Assembly: GCF_014841115.1 (NCBI RefSeq)
Contig: NZ_JACYTP010000001.1
Coordinates: 372,001-436,000 of the forward strand
Length of the DNA stretch: 64,000 nt
Source of the DNA: Photobacterium arenosum
Lineage (GTDB): Bacteria; Pseudomonadota; Gammaproteobacteria; Enterobacterales; Vibrionaceae
Direction of reading: 5' to 3'
The stretch's first letter is position 1; each line of letters begins with the position of its first letter. The notes below the pieces were generated by a model. It did not search any database and was not told the origin of the DNA. It saw only the letters and a program-made list of their open reading frames with translations. The translations under genes and the position numbers were made by a program. Positions 34,991 through 42,660 of this stretch are shown piece by piece.

Positions 34991-35237
34991 CAATTAACTC
35001 TCGTGCAGTTGTTTTACCTGCACGGTACTGTGCTATCGAACGGTTTAGGTGTTCAGCGTTTTGAGGAGAGCGTAGTAAGTGAACTGTCTCCATAAGGCTA
35101 TTGTAGTAGTCTAAAGACATAACTACAGCATCTTCAGAATCACGGCGTGTAATAACTGTTGTATCAGCGTCATTAACTACACCGTCCAAAACAGCTTTGA
35201 GACCATTTCTAGCTTCAGTAAAAGATACGATTCTCAT
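34983..35237 (-). CDS. yefM: YefM-type antitoxin (Phd/YefM family)
   Basis: An 84-residue antitoxin parallel to E. coli YefM: MRIVSFTEARNGLKAVLDGVV, TRRDSEDAVVMSLDYYNSL, LLRSPQNAEHLNRSI. The N-terminal half binds DNA as a dimer and the C-terminal half, ending RELIDE, wraps the toxin. GGAGG lies seven bases before the ATG at 35237; upstream Met codons are spurious. With yoeB it forms one operon that it represses from the TGTACA operator. Confidence 0.95.
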   Translation of the reverse strand: MRIVSFTEARNGLKAVLDGVVNDADTTVITRRDSEDAVVMSLDYYNSLMETVHLLRSPQNAEHLNRSIAQYRAGKTTARELIDE

Positions 35238-35250
35238 AAGAACCTCCACA

Positions 35251-35297
35251 TGTACATTTAATGGGACAAGTATAGTCTTCATCAATCTACTTGTACA
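35251..35297 (-). promoter_or_regulatory. yefM-yoeB promoter and operator
   Basis: Two TGTACA cores (35251-35256 and 35292-35297) and a 7-base inverted repeat ACAAGTA/TACTTGT (35266-35272, 35288-35294) lie upstream of yefM. TGTACA is the core of the E. coli YefM operator. On the minus strand TGTACA (35292-35297) and TATACT (35269-35274) are spaced by 17 bases, a plausible -35/-10 pair, so repressor and polymerase sites overlap. Confidence 0.75.
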
Positions 35298-35610
35298 GTA
35301 AATTGAACATGCGATATTGATAAGGCACATAACATTTTATTCAACGACACCATGTCGTATAACTCTTTTAATCAGAAGCCACTGTAGTGTTTGATCATAT
35401 TAAACTAACTGCGCATTACCATATAAATATATCAGCAAGATACACGACAGCATGTCGTATATCTTACTCAAACTACTTATGCCACCCTATTGATATTCTT
35501 TACTTTTTTGTATTTCATGACTTACCCCAAACAATCAGTGTTTATACACTTGTAACTCAGAGACATCAGTCACTTTCTCCGTGCAAAGATGCCGCAGACA
35601 TGCGAATACC
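35298..35610. other. Gene-free stretch with two equal palindromes 100 bases apart
   Basis: No credible gene. Two copies of ACGACA-N3-TGTCGTAT (35344-35360 and 35444-35460) lie exactly 100 bases apart, each a 6-base-arm dyad. They look like operators but have no regulated gene next to them now. The region is AT-rich. Confidence 0.5.
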
Positions 35611-35936
35611 CACCCAGCCTTAAAAATCGCACTCGCTGTATGGATTCCCGCCTGCGCGGGAATGACAGTAAGGCATTGAATTATAATTAATTTAACTATG
35701 TTTGGCGTGTGTTTTAAAAGCAGAAATGAGAAGTTTGAGGTTTGCCTCTCCCCCAGGGAAAAATTCAGGACGAATTTTTAGGTTGTCGGCGCCGGGAGCG
35801 CCTACAATCGGCCCGGACCACACCAAAGAACAAAAGGCATTTCTGGGTACTCTTTTTGCCTTTAAAGAGTACCTGGCGCGCATCTGACAATGTCAAATAA
35901 GCCACAGAATCAAATACGCGACAAACTCACCCAACC
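35611..35936 (-). repeat. Inverted copy of the 262-base repeat, with an insertion
   Basis: Runs opposite to the three copies at 33.4-34.0 kb. It holds the block with CTCGCTGTATGGATTCCCG, then about 85 bases unlike the other copies (35667-35750), then AAAAATTCAGGACGAATTTTT-type stem, the GC dyad and the ACTCTTT/AAAGAGT stem with one swapped base pair (GGTAC...GTACC in place of GTTAC...GTAAC). It flanks the toxin-antitoxin pair on the other side. Confidence 0.85.
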
Positions 35937-35945
35937 CCAGCGCAA

Positions 35946-35975
35946 AAAAATCCGAAGCAACCGCTTCGGATTTTT
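35946..35975 (-). terminator. Intrinsic terminator of the binding-protein gene
   Basis: Perfect 13-base-pair stem (AAAAATCCGAAGC with GCTTCGGATTTTT), four-base loop, with a continuing T run on the minus strand, 21 bases after the stop codon. Confidence 0.92.
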
Positions 35976-35995
35976 CAGAGAGTAAACGGAAACCC

Positions 35996-36769
35996 TTACT
36001 CACCGTAAATATCAAACTTAAAGTACTTACCGGCAATACGGTCATAGGTACCATTTTCACGGATAGCCTGAATCGCTTTGTTGAATTTATCCGCCAGTGC
36101 TTTGTCTGTTTTACGCAATGCCAGGGCTGTTCCCTCGCCAATATAAGCTTTGTCTGTTACTGCTTCACCGACAAACTCGAAATTCTGGCCTTGCTCTTTT
36201 TCCAGAAAAGCCAGCGCAAGCTGATCCGAGTTACCAAAGGCGGCATCGAGACGGCCGGTAGTTAAATCCAGATACACTTCGTCTTGCCCTGTGTAACGCT
36301 GAATTTTCGCTACATCGCCATACATGTCAGTGACATAACGGTCATGAATAGTGCCCAGCTGAACACCGATCTTTTTCCCTTCCAGGCCGGCTTTATCTAT
36401 GCTGATACCAGCATCGCTACGAGCAACAAACCGGGCCGGAGTCTGATAATACTTGTCGGTAAACAATACCCGCTGCTTACGTTCCTCTGTGATACGCATA
36501 GATGCCATGATTGCATCTGACTTACGGGCTAACAGCGACGGAATCAAACCGTCCCAGCTCTGCGTTACCCAAACGCAGTCCAGTTTCGCTTCCTGGCAGA
36601 GTGCATCGGCAATTTCAATATCAAACCCTTTCGGGGTGCCATTCGCGTCTTTGTAGTTAAATGGCGGGTAAGTAAAATCGGATGCTAAACGTACCGGTTT
36701 ATCCGCAGCCTGAACATTCGCCATCATTGCTGTTGCCAGGATCAGACCCAGACCTAGTTGCTTTTTCAT
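35996..36769 (-). CDS. Periplasmic polar amino acid binding protein (ArgT/HisJ family)
   Basis: A 257-residue protein with a signal peptide (residues 1-21, cleavage after VQA) and the type-II binding fold: RLASDFTYPPFNYKDANGTPKGFDIEIADAL, AIMASMRITEERKQRVLFTDKY, GVQLGTIHDRYV. Closest to the lysine/arginine/ornithine/histidine binding proteins of ABC importers. No permease or ATPase gene is near, so it is an orphan partner or is served by a distant transporter. It follows the HisC-like gene by 33 bases and is likely in its operon. Confidence 0.92.
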   Translation of the reverse strand: MKKQLGLGLILATAMMANVQAADKPVRLASDFTYPPFNYKDANGTPKGFDIEIADALCQEAKLDCVWVTQSWDGLIPSLLARKSDAIMASMRITEERKQRVLFTDKYYQTPARFVARSDAGISIDKAGLEGKKIGVQLGTIHDRYVTDMYGDVAKIQRYTGQDEVYLDLTTGRLDAAFGNSDQLALAFLEKEQGQNFEFVGEAVTDKAYIGEGTALALRKTDKALADKFNKAIQAIRENGTYDRIAGKYFKFDIYGE

Positions 36770-36802
36770 TGTTGTCCCCTCTTACACTGTCGTGTTTATT
36801 CT

Positions 36803-37888
36803 TTAATTTAATGGATACTCTTTTAACGCATCCAGTGTTTCCTGCATGCTGTTTCGGGTACCGATAGAAATACGGACACAGCGAGCCAATCGCGGATCAT
36901 GAGCCTGATTACGGGTCACTATGCCTTTTTGCAGCAGGTACTGATAGAGGCAATCGTCGGTACTGAATTTAATCAGAACAAAATTGGTGGAAGACGGATA
37001 CACCTTCTCGACGAAAGCCAGCCCTGCCACTTCCTCAGCAAACCAGTTTCGAATGGACACCAGCTCATCCGCCTGACGACGCATGGCCTCAAGTCCTTCT
37101 TCCTGGAGTGCTTTTTTGGCGACCAGCGCACTTGGATCCGCTATCGGATAAGGAGGAATCAAGCGTGCAACATAATCCATCACACTCGTGTCAGCCAGTA
37201 AAAACCCTACTCGGATCGAGGCCAGTCCGAACGCTTTGGACAGGGTGCGAATCACAACAAGATGCGGATACTCGGCTATCAGATTCACCACACTGGTGTG
37301 CGGCGCAAACTCAATATAGGCCTCATCAACCACCACCAGAGTGGAGTCTTTGCTCGCTTCAAGCAAAGCCACAATTTGCTCGTGAGGGATAACGTTACCT
37401 GTCGGATTATTAGGCGAACATAAAAACAGAATTTTACTGTCTTTCAGATAAGGGGTAATCGCCTCCACATTCAGACTGAAGTCCTCTGCCAAAGGCACTT
37501 TCACTGTGTTCACTGCAATTGAATCGGCACAGAACTCATACATTGCATAAGTGGGAGGGCAAACAATGATTTGATCATTACCCGGCTGGCAAAACGTCCG
37601 AATCAATAAATCGATCCCCTCATCGGCCCCGCGAACCGCCAGCGATTGACATTGCAGCGCTGCGCCACCTAAGACATTTTCGCTGTATTCCAGATACGCT
37701 TTTTCAATAACGTGCGGAAGAAAATCAGGGTAGCGATTGTAACTCTCTGATTCGCCGTAACGCTCACTCTGCTCCAGCTCGTTGGCGTTAAGCCAGATAT
37801 GTCCTTTCCCGCCAATGCGGCGAGCAGACTGATAGGGTATGAGGTTTTTTACTACCTCTGGAACTAATTTCGTAGCTAGCGACGTCAC
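36803..37888 (-). CDS. hisC: HisC family aminotransferase (histidinol-phosphate aminotransferase-like)
   Basis: A 361-residue fold-type I PLP enzyme: IWLNANELEQSERYG near the start, FLCSPNNPTGNVI, the PLP Lys in RTLSKAFGLASIRVGF and the C-terminal phosphate-binding RISIGTRNSM. These fit HisC, which transaminates imidazole-acetol phosphate to histidinol phosphate; relatives also use aromatic amino acids. It is outside a his operon, being paired with an amino acid binding protein and a divergent LysR gene. It may therefore be a specialised paralogue; the symbol denotes family only. Confidence 0.85.
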   Translation of the reverse strand: MTSLATKLVPEVVKNLIPYQSARRIGGKGHIWLNANELEQSERYGESESYNRYPDFLPHVIEKAYLEYSENVLGGAALQCQSLAVRGADEGIDLLIRTFCQPGNDQIIVCPPTYAMYEFCADSIAVNTVKVPLAEDFSLNVEAITPYLKDSKILFLCSPNNPTGNVIPHEQIVALLEASKDSTLVVVDEAYIEFAPHTSVVNLIAEYPHLVVIRTLSKAFGLASIRVGFLLADTSVMDYVARLIPPYPIADPSALVAKKALQEEGLEAMRRQADELVSIRNWFAEEVAGLAFVEKVYPSSTNFVLIKFSTDDCLYQYLLQKGIVTRNQAHDPRLARCVRISIGTRNSMQETLDALKEYPLN

Positions 37889-38070
37889 AACACACCTCTT
37901 CGCAATGCATGAATAACAAAATTAAGCCCAGATTTATGATTAAACATTCAACCTGAGAATCTTTATATTTTCCGTTTACATAAATTAAACAAATAAATTT
38001 GAAATAAGAATCGAAAAGTAGGCATACTAGCCATGAGAAAAACGCATGGCTTGAGAGGTTTGATTCACTG

Positions 38071-38955
38071 ATGCGACTTCCTTCTACCCGAGAGCTTCAG
38101 GCTTTCCTGATAACCGCTGAACACTTAAATTTTACGATGGCAGCTAAACACCTGAATGTCACTCAAGGCGCTGTTAGCCGCCAGATTCTGGCTTTGGAAG
38201 AACAGTTGAAAGTCAGACTGTTTCAACGCCATGCCCGCGGGCTGACGCTGACAACCAAAGGGCATGCATTTTTACCCATGGTGCAGCATGTCATGACCCA
38301 ACTGCAAAAGGCAGTCGATCAGGTGTCGAATGAGAAACAGCAAATCAAGTTAAAAGCCCCCAGCTGTATTACCTCCTGGCTGCTGCCAAAACTGATGTCA
38401 TTTCAGCAGGCCCACCCTGATATTGATGTCGAGTTAACCTCTGCCATCATGCACAGCGTGAATTTCTCGTCCGAACCTTTTGATGCGGCGATTTGCTATG
38501 ACGAGCAACCTCCCCATAAAGAAGTAAAAACATTTCGTCTGTTTGATGAATACTTGTCACCCATGTGCTCACCAGTGTTATTTCAACACTCTCAACTGCC
38601 CGTTTCGCCGGAGCAGCTCAGTCAGCATACCTGGCTGCATGCAACGCCACAGCATACCGACTGGCGGTTATGGCTGACACATATGGGTTATGTGGGTAAA
38701 CACGCCATCCAGAACCAGCGGTTTGCCACTCTGGATTTAACAGTAAGTGCGGCTATTCAGGGCTTTGGTATCGCGGTGGGGGATGTTGAACTGGCCAAGC
38801 AAGACTTAGATGCCGGCCGGTTAATCATGCCCTGCCCGCAAAGTGTGCCTTCGGGTAAACGATATTATCTGGTTCGGCCAAACGTGACTCCGAATGCATC
38901 CTTGTCCCTGCTGTTTGACTGGATTCTCAGTGACATTCCGCCCGCCTCAGTCTGA
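38071..38955 (+). CDS. LysR family transcriptional regulator (GcvA-like)
   Basis: A 294-residue LTTR. The HTH is at residues 6-65 (LQAFLITAEHLNFTMAAKHLNVTQGAVSRQI), followed by a substrate-binding domain with IKLKAPSCITSWLLPKL of the GcvA-type. It is divergent from the HisC-like/binding protein operon with a 182-base region between, the usual layout for a regulator of that operon. Inducer unknown. Its stop codon overlaps the end of the convergent gene by nine bases inside a perfect palindrome. Confidence 0.9.
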   Translation: MRLPSTRELQAFLITAEHLNFTMAAKHLNVTQGAVSRQILALEEQLKVRLFQRHARGLTLTTKGHAFLPMVQHVMTQLQKAVDQVSNEKQQIKLKAPSCITSWLLPKLMSFQQAHPDIDVELTSAIMHSVNFSSEPFDAAICYDEQPPHKEVKTFRLFDEYLSPMCSPVLFQHSQLPVSPEQLSQHTWLHATPQHTDWRLWLTHMGYVGKHAIQNQRFATLDLTVSAAIQGFGIAVGDVELAKQDLDAGRLIMPCPQSVPSGKRYYLVRPNVTPNASLSLLFDWILSDIPPASV

Positions 38956-38960
38956 GGCGG
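38942..38960. terminator. Palindrome spanning both stop codons of two convergent genes
   Basis: CCGCCTCAG-T-CTGAGGCGG, nine-base arms around one central T. The TGA of the LysR gene and the TGA of the opposite gene are mirror halves of it (TCA...TGA). It probably works as a compact bidirectional terminator inside coding ends. Confidence 0.6.
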
Positions 38961-40029
38961 CCGATTGCAAAAACTGCATGCGTTGCTGCTCTTCTGGTGT
39001 GGGGGTATACGGTTCATCACTCAACAGAGACACGTCTATGGTGCCCAAGGGCCAGACAGGTTTCTGGCTGATACCATATTCCGTTTCTTCACCGGGAAAG
39101 CCCGACATTTTCTCTACCTGAAACGTTCTCAGTTCATAGTCATCTGTGTCAGACAGGACACTATTGTGCGCTTTCAATGTGACCGTCTGTTCACCTGCAA
39201 AAAGCGATTGCCTGGCGCTCAGAACGGCGACAGGCTTCCCACTCTGGGTATAAAGGTTGGCTCTGACACGGTATATCCCATCACGCTTAACCGACAAAGT
39301 GACCGGAATACTCATATCAGCACGCTCGGAAACTGGCTGAGCGACTGCAACAACTTCTGCCACCGGTATGTAATAGCGAAAATCAGCGGTAAGTATGTCG
39401 GAGCCTGTTGTGAAGTAAATGTTTGCTCTGGCTCGTATTTCTGACGGCCAGCTCTCGTCAGACTCAAAGAAAACCTGATTGCCCAGTGATTGTTCAGCGG
39501 CCAGCTTTTGATATGTATTGACATCAATCAGCTCAACAGATATCGACTCAACCGGCAAACTGCTCTGCACCGTCAGGCTCACAGGATCAGGATAAAAATG
39601 CCGAAAGGAATCAAGAAATAACGACGCAGTATGATTACCGTCCATGACGGGAGCCTGCACCGCGACAAACCGGTTCGGCTCAAGCCACTGGGTATCCTGA
39701 ACCGATAGTGGCCTGGAGTAAGACGGATAAGCCAGTTCTGCAGCGTATACACTTGAAATCACAGCAAATTGATCTGCCATATCAACAGGAAGCGTTATCT
39801 CCTTCTGCTCAGGTGCAGTTTTTCTGTCATCTGAAACCGATAAGTGGGGTGTCACTATTGCTGGCTGGGTCGCCACCAAAGCGGCTTTATTGCTGGTACT
39901 AACAGTTTCTCTGGCTGCAACCTGCACAGATTCCGTATCCGTGTGCTGAGTTGGCCAAATGCTATAGATGGCAAACATCAACACAGCAGTGCCTGAAAGC
40001 CCGACGACTATTATCCTTTTCTTTTTCAT
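38947..40029 (-). CDS. Membrane-anchored beta-rich protein paired with a secreted hydrolase
   Basis: A 360-residue protein with one N-terminal anchor (MKKKRIIVVGLSGTAVLMFAI, about 2-24) then a Ser/Thr-rich spacer (25-70) and a beta-rich periplasmic part (75-350) with YPSYSRPLSVQDTQWLEPNRFVAV. The pattern may fit DUF4785, a family I recall beside lipases in vibrios, but I am not sure. It follows the secreted hydrolase gene by 49 bases, past a hairpin, so the two probably form an operon. Start at 40029 has AGG upstream; 40071 lies inside the hairpin and lacks one. A chaperone or anchor role is a guess. Confidence 0.7.
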   Translation of the reverse strand: MKKKRIIVVGLSGTAVLMFAIYSIWPTQHTDTESVQVAARETVSTSNKAALVATQPAIVTPHLSVSDDRKTAPEQKEITLPVDMADQFAVISSVYAAELAYPSYSRPLSVQDTQWLEPNRFVAVQAPVMDGNHTASLFLDSFRHFYPDPVSLTVQSSLPVESISVELIDVNTYQKLAAEQSLGNQVFFESDESWPSEIRARANIYFTTGSDILTADFRYYIPVAEVVAVAQPVSERADMSIPVTLSVKRDGIYRVRANLYTQSGKPVAVLSARQSLFAGEQTVTLKAHNSVLSDTDDYELRTFQVEKMSGFPGEETEYGISQKPVWPLGTIDVSLLSDEPYTPTPEEQQRMQFLQSAASD

Positions 40030-40045
40030 ATCCAACCTGCTGAGG

Positions 40046-40071
40046 ATGGCTTTGGCCTGCGCCAAAGCCAT
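40046..40071 (-). terminator. Hairpin between the hydrolase and its partner gene
   Basis: ATGGCTTTGGC and GCCAAAGCCAT pair perfectly around GCAG (11-base arms), eight bases past the hydrolase stop. No T tract follows, so it may attenuate or stabilise the upstream mRNA rather than end it. Confidence 0.6.
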
Positions 40072-40078
40072 AACGAGA

Positions 40079-41134
40079 TCATAAGAAAGAATGCACCACT
40101 TCAGACATAGTCAGGGTGTCCGAACCATCGACATAACGGTAATAGGCGCCATTTAGCCAGTACCATTCATCGGTAGAATTCACGCGGACAAGGTTTCCAT
40201 CCAGCAAACTGACCTGCTCCGCGGCCGTTGTAACTTGTCCTTCATGCTTATTATGGATCAGGCCGCTGTGGCTGTAGCCTTCCCCCATCAGTAATGGGTA
40301 ATGATAAGGCATGAACTGGCTGACACCTCGAGATTGTGTTGTAAGCTTACCGTTATAGCCCACATTCACCGAGCAGCTGGTAAAGTCTCCCGCGTTACTG
40401 GCACCGCAAGTGGAATGACTGGCCACTACCCCGTCATCGTTACCGGGCAAATACCCTGAGGTAACCCCCAGATAATCACTGCTGTCGCCGGTAAAACGGA
40501 TTCTGGGAACACGGCTGTCCGGCAAGGCAGCAAGCTGGCGCGCATTGGCAACACGAAGATCGTTCAATACGCCCGTATTGTTTTTGCTGGGCATCTCTCC
40601 CAGCCACAAGGACACTGCGTATTTCAGCATGCTGTTCCATGTTCCGCTGCCTTCAGCAACATTCACTGCCATGTCACCTAATTCAGACCCGCCACCGGCA
40701 CCCGCAAAATCAAATGTCGCAATAATATTGAGTGGCTGCAGGCCGGCATTTTCCAGCCAGTTTGCCTGGTTATCGATCAGATAGCGCGTCACCAGATCAC
40801 CGGTTGAATGGGTGACAAACACGCAACCTGGATGACATAAACCTTGCTCCGAAAACGCTTTCAGCTTAGGCCACACGTAATCTGTCGATATTTTTCCCGT
40901 AATCCGTTCGTGAGATGGCCAGTCGATACGGGCATCAGCACGGGATTGCCAATAATCTTGCCAGTACGAGGCCCCGTCCAGATTAACCTGACTACTGTCG
41001 GGTTTTGATTGCAACTGCCCAGGCTGGAAGCCATGAACCAGGACGACTTTGTAATCGCTCAACGCGGCCTGAGCAGAACCCGCCGCAAGGAGTGTTGCTA
41101 AGGTGAGGTAGGTCGAAAGTGTCTTCATAGTCAT
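40079..41134 (-). CDS. Secreted alpha/beta hydrolase (lipase-like)
   Basis: A 351-residue exported enzyme with a Sec signal (residues 3-23, AGSAQA-A). The mature protein has VVLVHGFQPG (oxyanion His-Gly) and the nucleophile elbow VTHSTGDLVT, a T-x-S-x-G variant of the usual G-x-S-x-G. Asp/His of the triad are likely in NDDGVVASHS and the C-terminal HYPLLMGEGYSHSGL. Cysteines in CHPGC and CGAS...CS suggest disulphides. Two ATGs, 41134 and 41128, are possible. Substrate (lipid, ester, polymer) is unknown. Confidence 0.82.
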   Translation of the reverse strand: MTMKTLSTYLTLATLLAAGSAQAALSDYKVVLVHGFQPGQLQSKPDSSQVNLDGASYWQDYWQSRADARIDWPSHERITGKISTDYVWPKLKAFSEQGLCHPGCVFVTHSTGDLVTRYLIDNQANWLENAGLQPLNIIATFDFAGAGGGSELGDMAVNVAEGSGTWNSMLKYAVSLWLGEMPSKNNTGVLNDLRVANARQLAALPDSRVPRIRFTGDSSDYLGVTSGYLPGNDDGVVASHSTCGASNAGDFTSCSVNVGYNGKLTTQSRGVSQFMPYHYPLLMGEGYSHSGLIHNKHEGQVTTAAEQVSLLDGNLVRVNSTDEWYWLNGAYYRYVDGSDTLTMSEVVHSFL

Positions 41135-41430
41135 TCTTCTTCGTTATCAACATTATTCTTTCATGTGGCGCAACAGTCACTTCAGTTGCACTGCATCTAG
41201 TATTTGCGACTACGAGCATTTTTTATCTTCTTAATGTTAAAAATTTGATCTAAACCATAACTTTTTTATCACAAAGAAGACGAAAAAACGCATAAAAATG
41301 CGCACTTTCGAAAGTGAAAATGTTTGATAATTTTTAAATTTGATTTATTTTTCAGAAGACTAAAGAGATAGGGCTGATTTAAACAAGGCTGCGCTGGTCA
41401 TTATTCACAGCAGAGAAAAGGAGAAACGAG
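41135..41430. promoter_or_regulatory. AT-rich promoter region of the secreted hydrolase
   Basis: 296 bases, strongly AT-rich in 41220-41360, with no gene seen. It should contain the hydrolase promoter (minus strand) and the 3' end of the gene at 41431. A short direct run GCGCACTTTCGAAAGTG includes the dyad CACTTTCGAAAGTG (41312-41325), a possible operator. Confidence 0.4.
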
Positions 41431-41865
41431 TTACTTCACTCGCATGACACTATGATGGCTATCGCCTAATGTAAACTCAAGCACCTGAGAGCGCTTCATG
41501 CTCTCTACTTCACTCAGCATCGCTTCACTGTAACCTTTCTTGCTCATCCACTGGAGCGGTGTTGTAAAGCTGTCTTCACTCACTATGAATGATTCATCCT
41601 GGAAACGGCTTTCACGGACATTGACGACCCAGATCCTCTGCTGAAAGTCCATCACGGACTGAAAAGCCGTCAGCAATCGCTGCCATCCGCTGTTTTTGGG
41701 TCTGTTCAAGCGCCCTCCTACAATTAAAGTGTCTATCAATAACTGCCACACGTTAAAGCTTGTCTGTCGGATTGCAAGACTTTGTGCATCAATTCTTACT
41801 GCATGCCAAATAAACCTGGTGAATGTCTCGCAATGTTGCGATAAGACGTTAGAATTTATCAACAT
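41431..41865 (-). CDS. Hypothetical protein
   Basis: A 144-residue protein with no recognised domain or signal peptide. The middle has RPKNSGWQRLLTAFQSVMDFQQRIWVVNVR and the end a charged helix (SKKGYSEAMLSEVESMKRSQ). The start could be later; no strong ribosome site is seen before 41865. It is divergent from the glutathione peroxidase gene. Coding is likely because the frame is long and shows normal codon use. Confidence 0.5.
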   Translation of the reverse strand: MLINSNVLSQHCETFTRFIWHAVRIDAQSLAIRQTSFNVWQLLIDTLIVGGRLNRPKNSGWQRLLTAFQSVMDFQQRIWVVNVRESRFQDESFIVSEDSFTTPLQWMSKKGYSEAMLSEVESMKRSQVLEFTLGDSHHSVMRVK

Positions 41866-41918
41866 ACAGCTTTAAATAGCCTCTCGGCTGTGGCTGGTTC
41901 ACACGACAGGATTCACTT

Positions 41919-42497
41919 ATGCTCCGCCCAATGACTAAACACCTGATTCTAGCGACTGCTATTGCCACTGCGTCAGCGACTTTCACTACAGTGCAAGCCG
42001 CTGAACCTGAATGTCCGCCATTGTTAAACCATGAGTTCACTAAACTTAACAGTGCTGATTCCGTGAATTTATGCCAGCAATTTCAAGGTCAGGTTCTGCT
42101 GGTAGTCAATACCGCAAGCCAGTGCGGTTTCACCCCTCAGTATGAAGGTCTCGAAACCTTGTATCAGACTTACAAAGACCAGGGGTTTGCCGTTATCGGT
42201 TTCCCGTCCAATGACTTCTTCCAGGACAGAGGCAATGAAGAAAACACGGCAAAAGTCTGCTACCTGGATTACGGCGTAACGTTTCCCATGATGAATCGCA
42301 GCGCTGTTCGCGGCAGCGACGCCAACCCTGTGTTTAAGCAACTGACTAACGACTCGGGTATCACGCCCAAATGGAACTTCTACAAATATCTGGTCGATCG
42401 CAATGGCAAAGTACTCACCGTTTTTGCCAGTACCACCAAGCCGAACGATCCTAAACTGACGCAAAGTATCGAACAATTACTGACGCAAGCTCAGTAA
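41919..42497 (+). CDS. Periplasmic glutathione peroxidase family protein
   Basis: A 192-residue GPx-fold thiol peroxidase with a signal peptide (residues 1-27, VQAA). The peroxidatic Cys69 is in NTASQCGFTPQYEGL and the Trp-Asn pair in KWNFYKYLVDRNG. The usual FPCNQF motif reads FPSNDF, so the Gln of the catalytic tetrad is Asp and the Cys of that loop is Ser. It probably reduces lipid or hydrogen peroxides outside the inner membrane. AGGA lies seven bases before the ATG. Confidence 0.88.
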   Translation: MLRPMTKHLILATAIATASATFTTVQAAEPECPPLLNHEFTKLNSADSVNLCQQFQGQVLLVVNTASQCGFTPQYEGLETLYQTYKDQGFAVIGFPSNDFFQDRGNEENTAKVCYLDYGVTFPMMNRSAVRGSDANPVFKQLTNDSGITPKWNFYKYLVDRNGKVLTVFASTTKPNDPKLTQSIEQLLTQAQ

Positions 42498-42660
42498 CCA
42501 GACTCCCTGTTTTTGGCCTGCTGCGACTTTTTTCTATGACCCGAATCGCATCAGGCCAATGCTTTGCAATTTTCCTGCTTATTTTTGATTTCACCCCTTG
42601 TTCTTTCACGAACAACCTGCGATCTTATCGCCATTCATTACGTTCCATCACACCTTAACC

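Noticed and set aside
34690..35345. Integron cassette attC sites around yefM-yoeB (GTTAGAT at 34696)
   Set aside because: Only one half-site-like motif is seen; no imperfect palindrome of attC size with R and L boxes flanks the module.
35387..35623. 78-residue plus-strand open frame between antitoxin and repeat
   Set aside because: No ribosome site, odd composition, overlaps palindromes and the repeat edge; no family resemblance.
36803..37888. Part of a histidine biosynthesis operon
   Set aside because: No other his genes lie beside it; neighbours are a binding protein and a LysR regulator.
40030..40071. Upstream start (40071) for the hydrolase partner
   Set aside because: It lies inside a perfect hairpin with no ribosome site; the hydrophobic anchor starts at the later Met.
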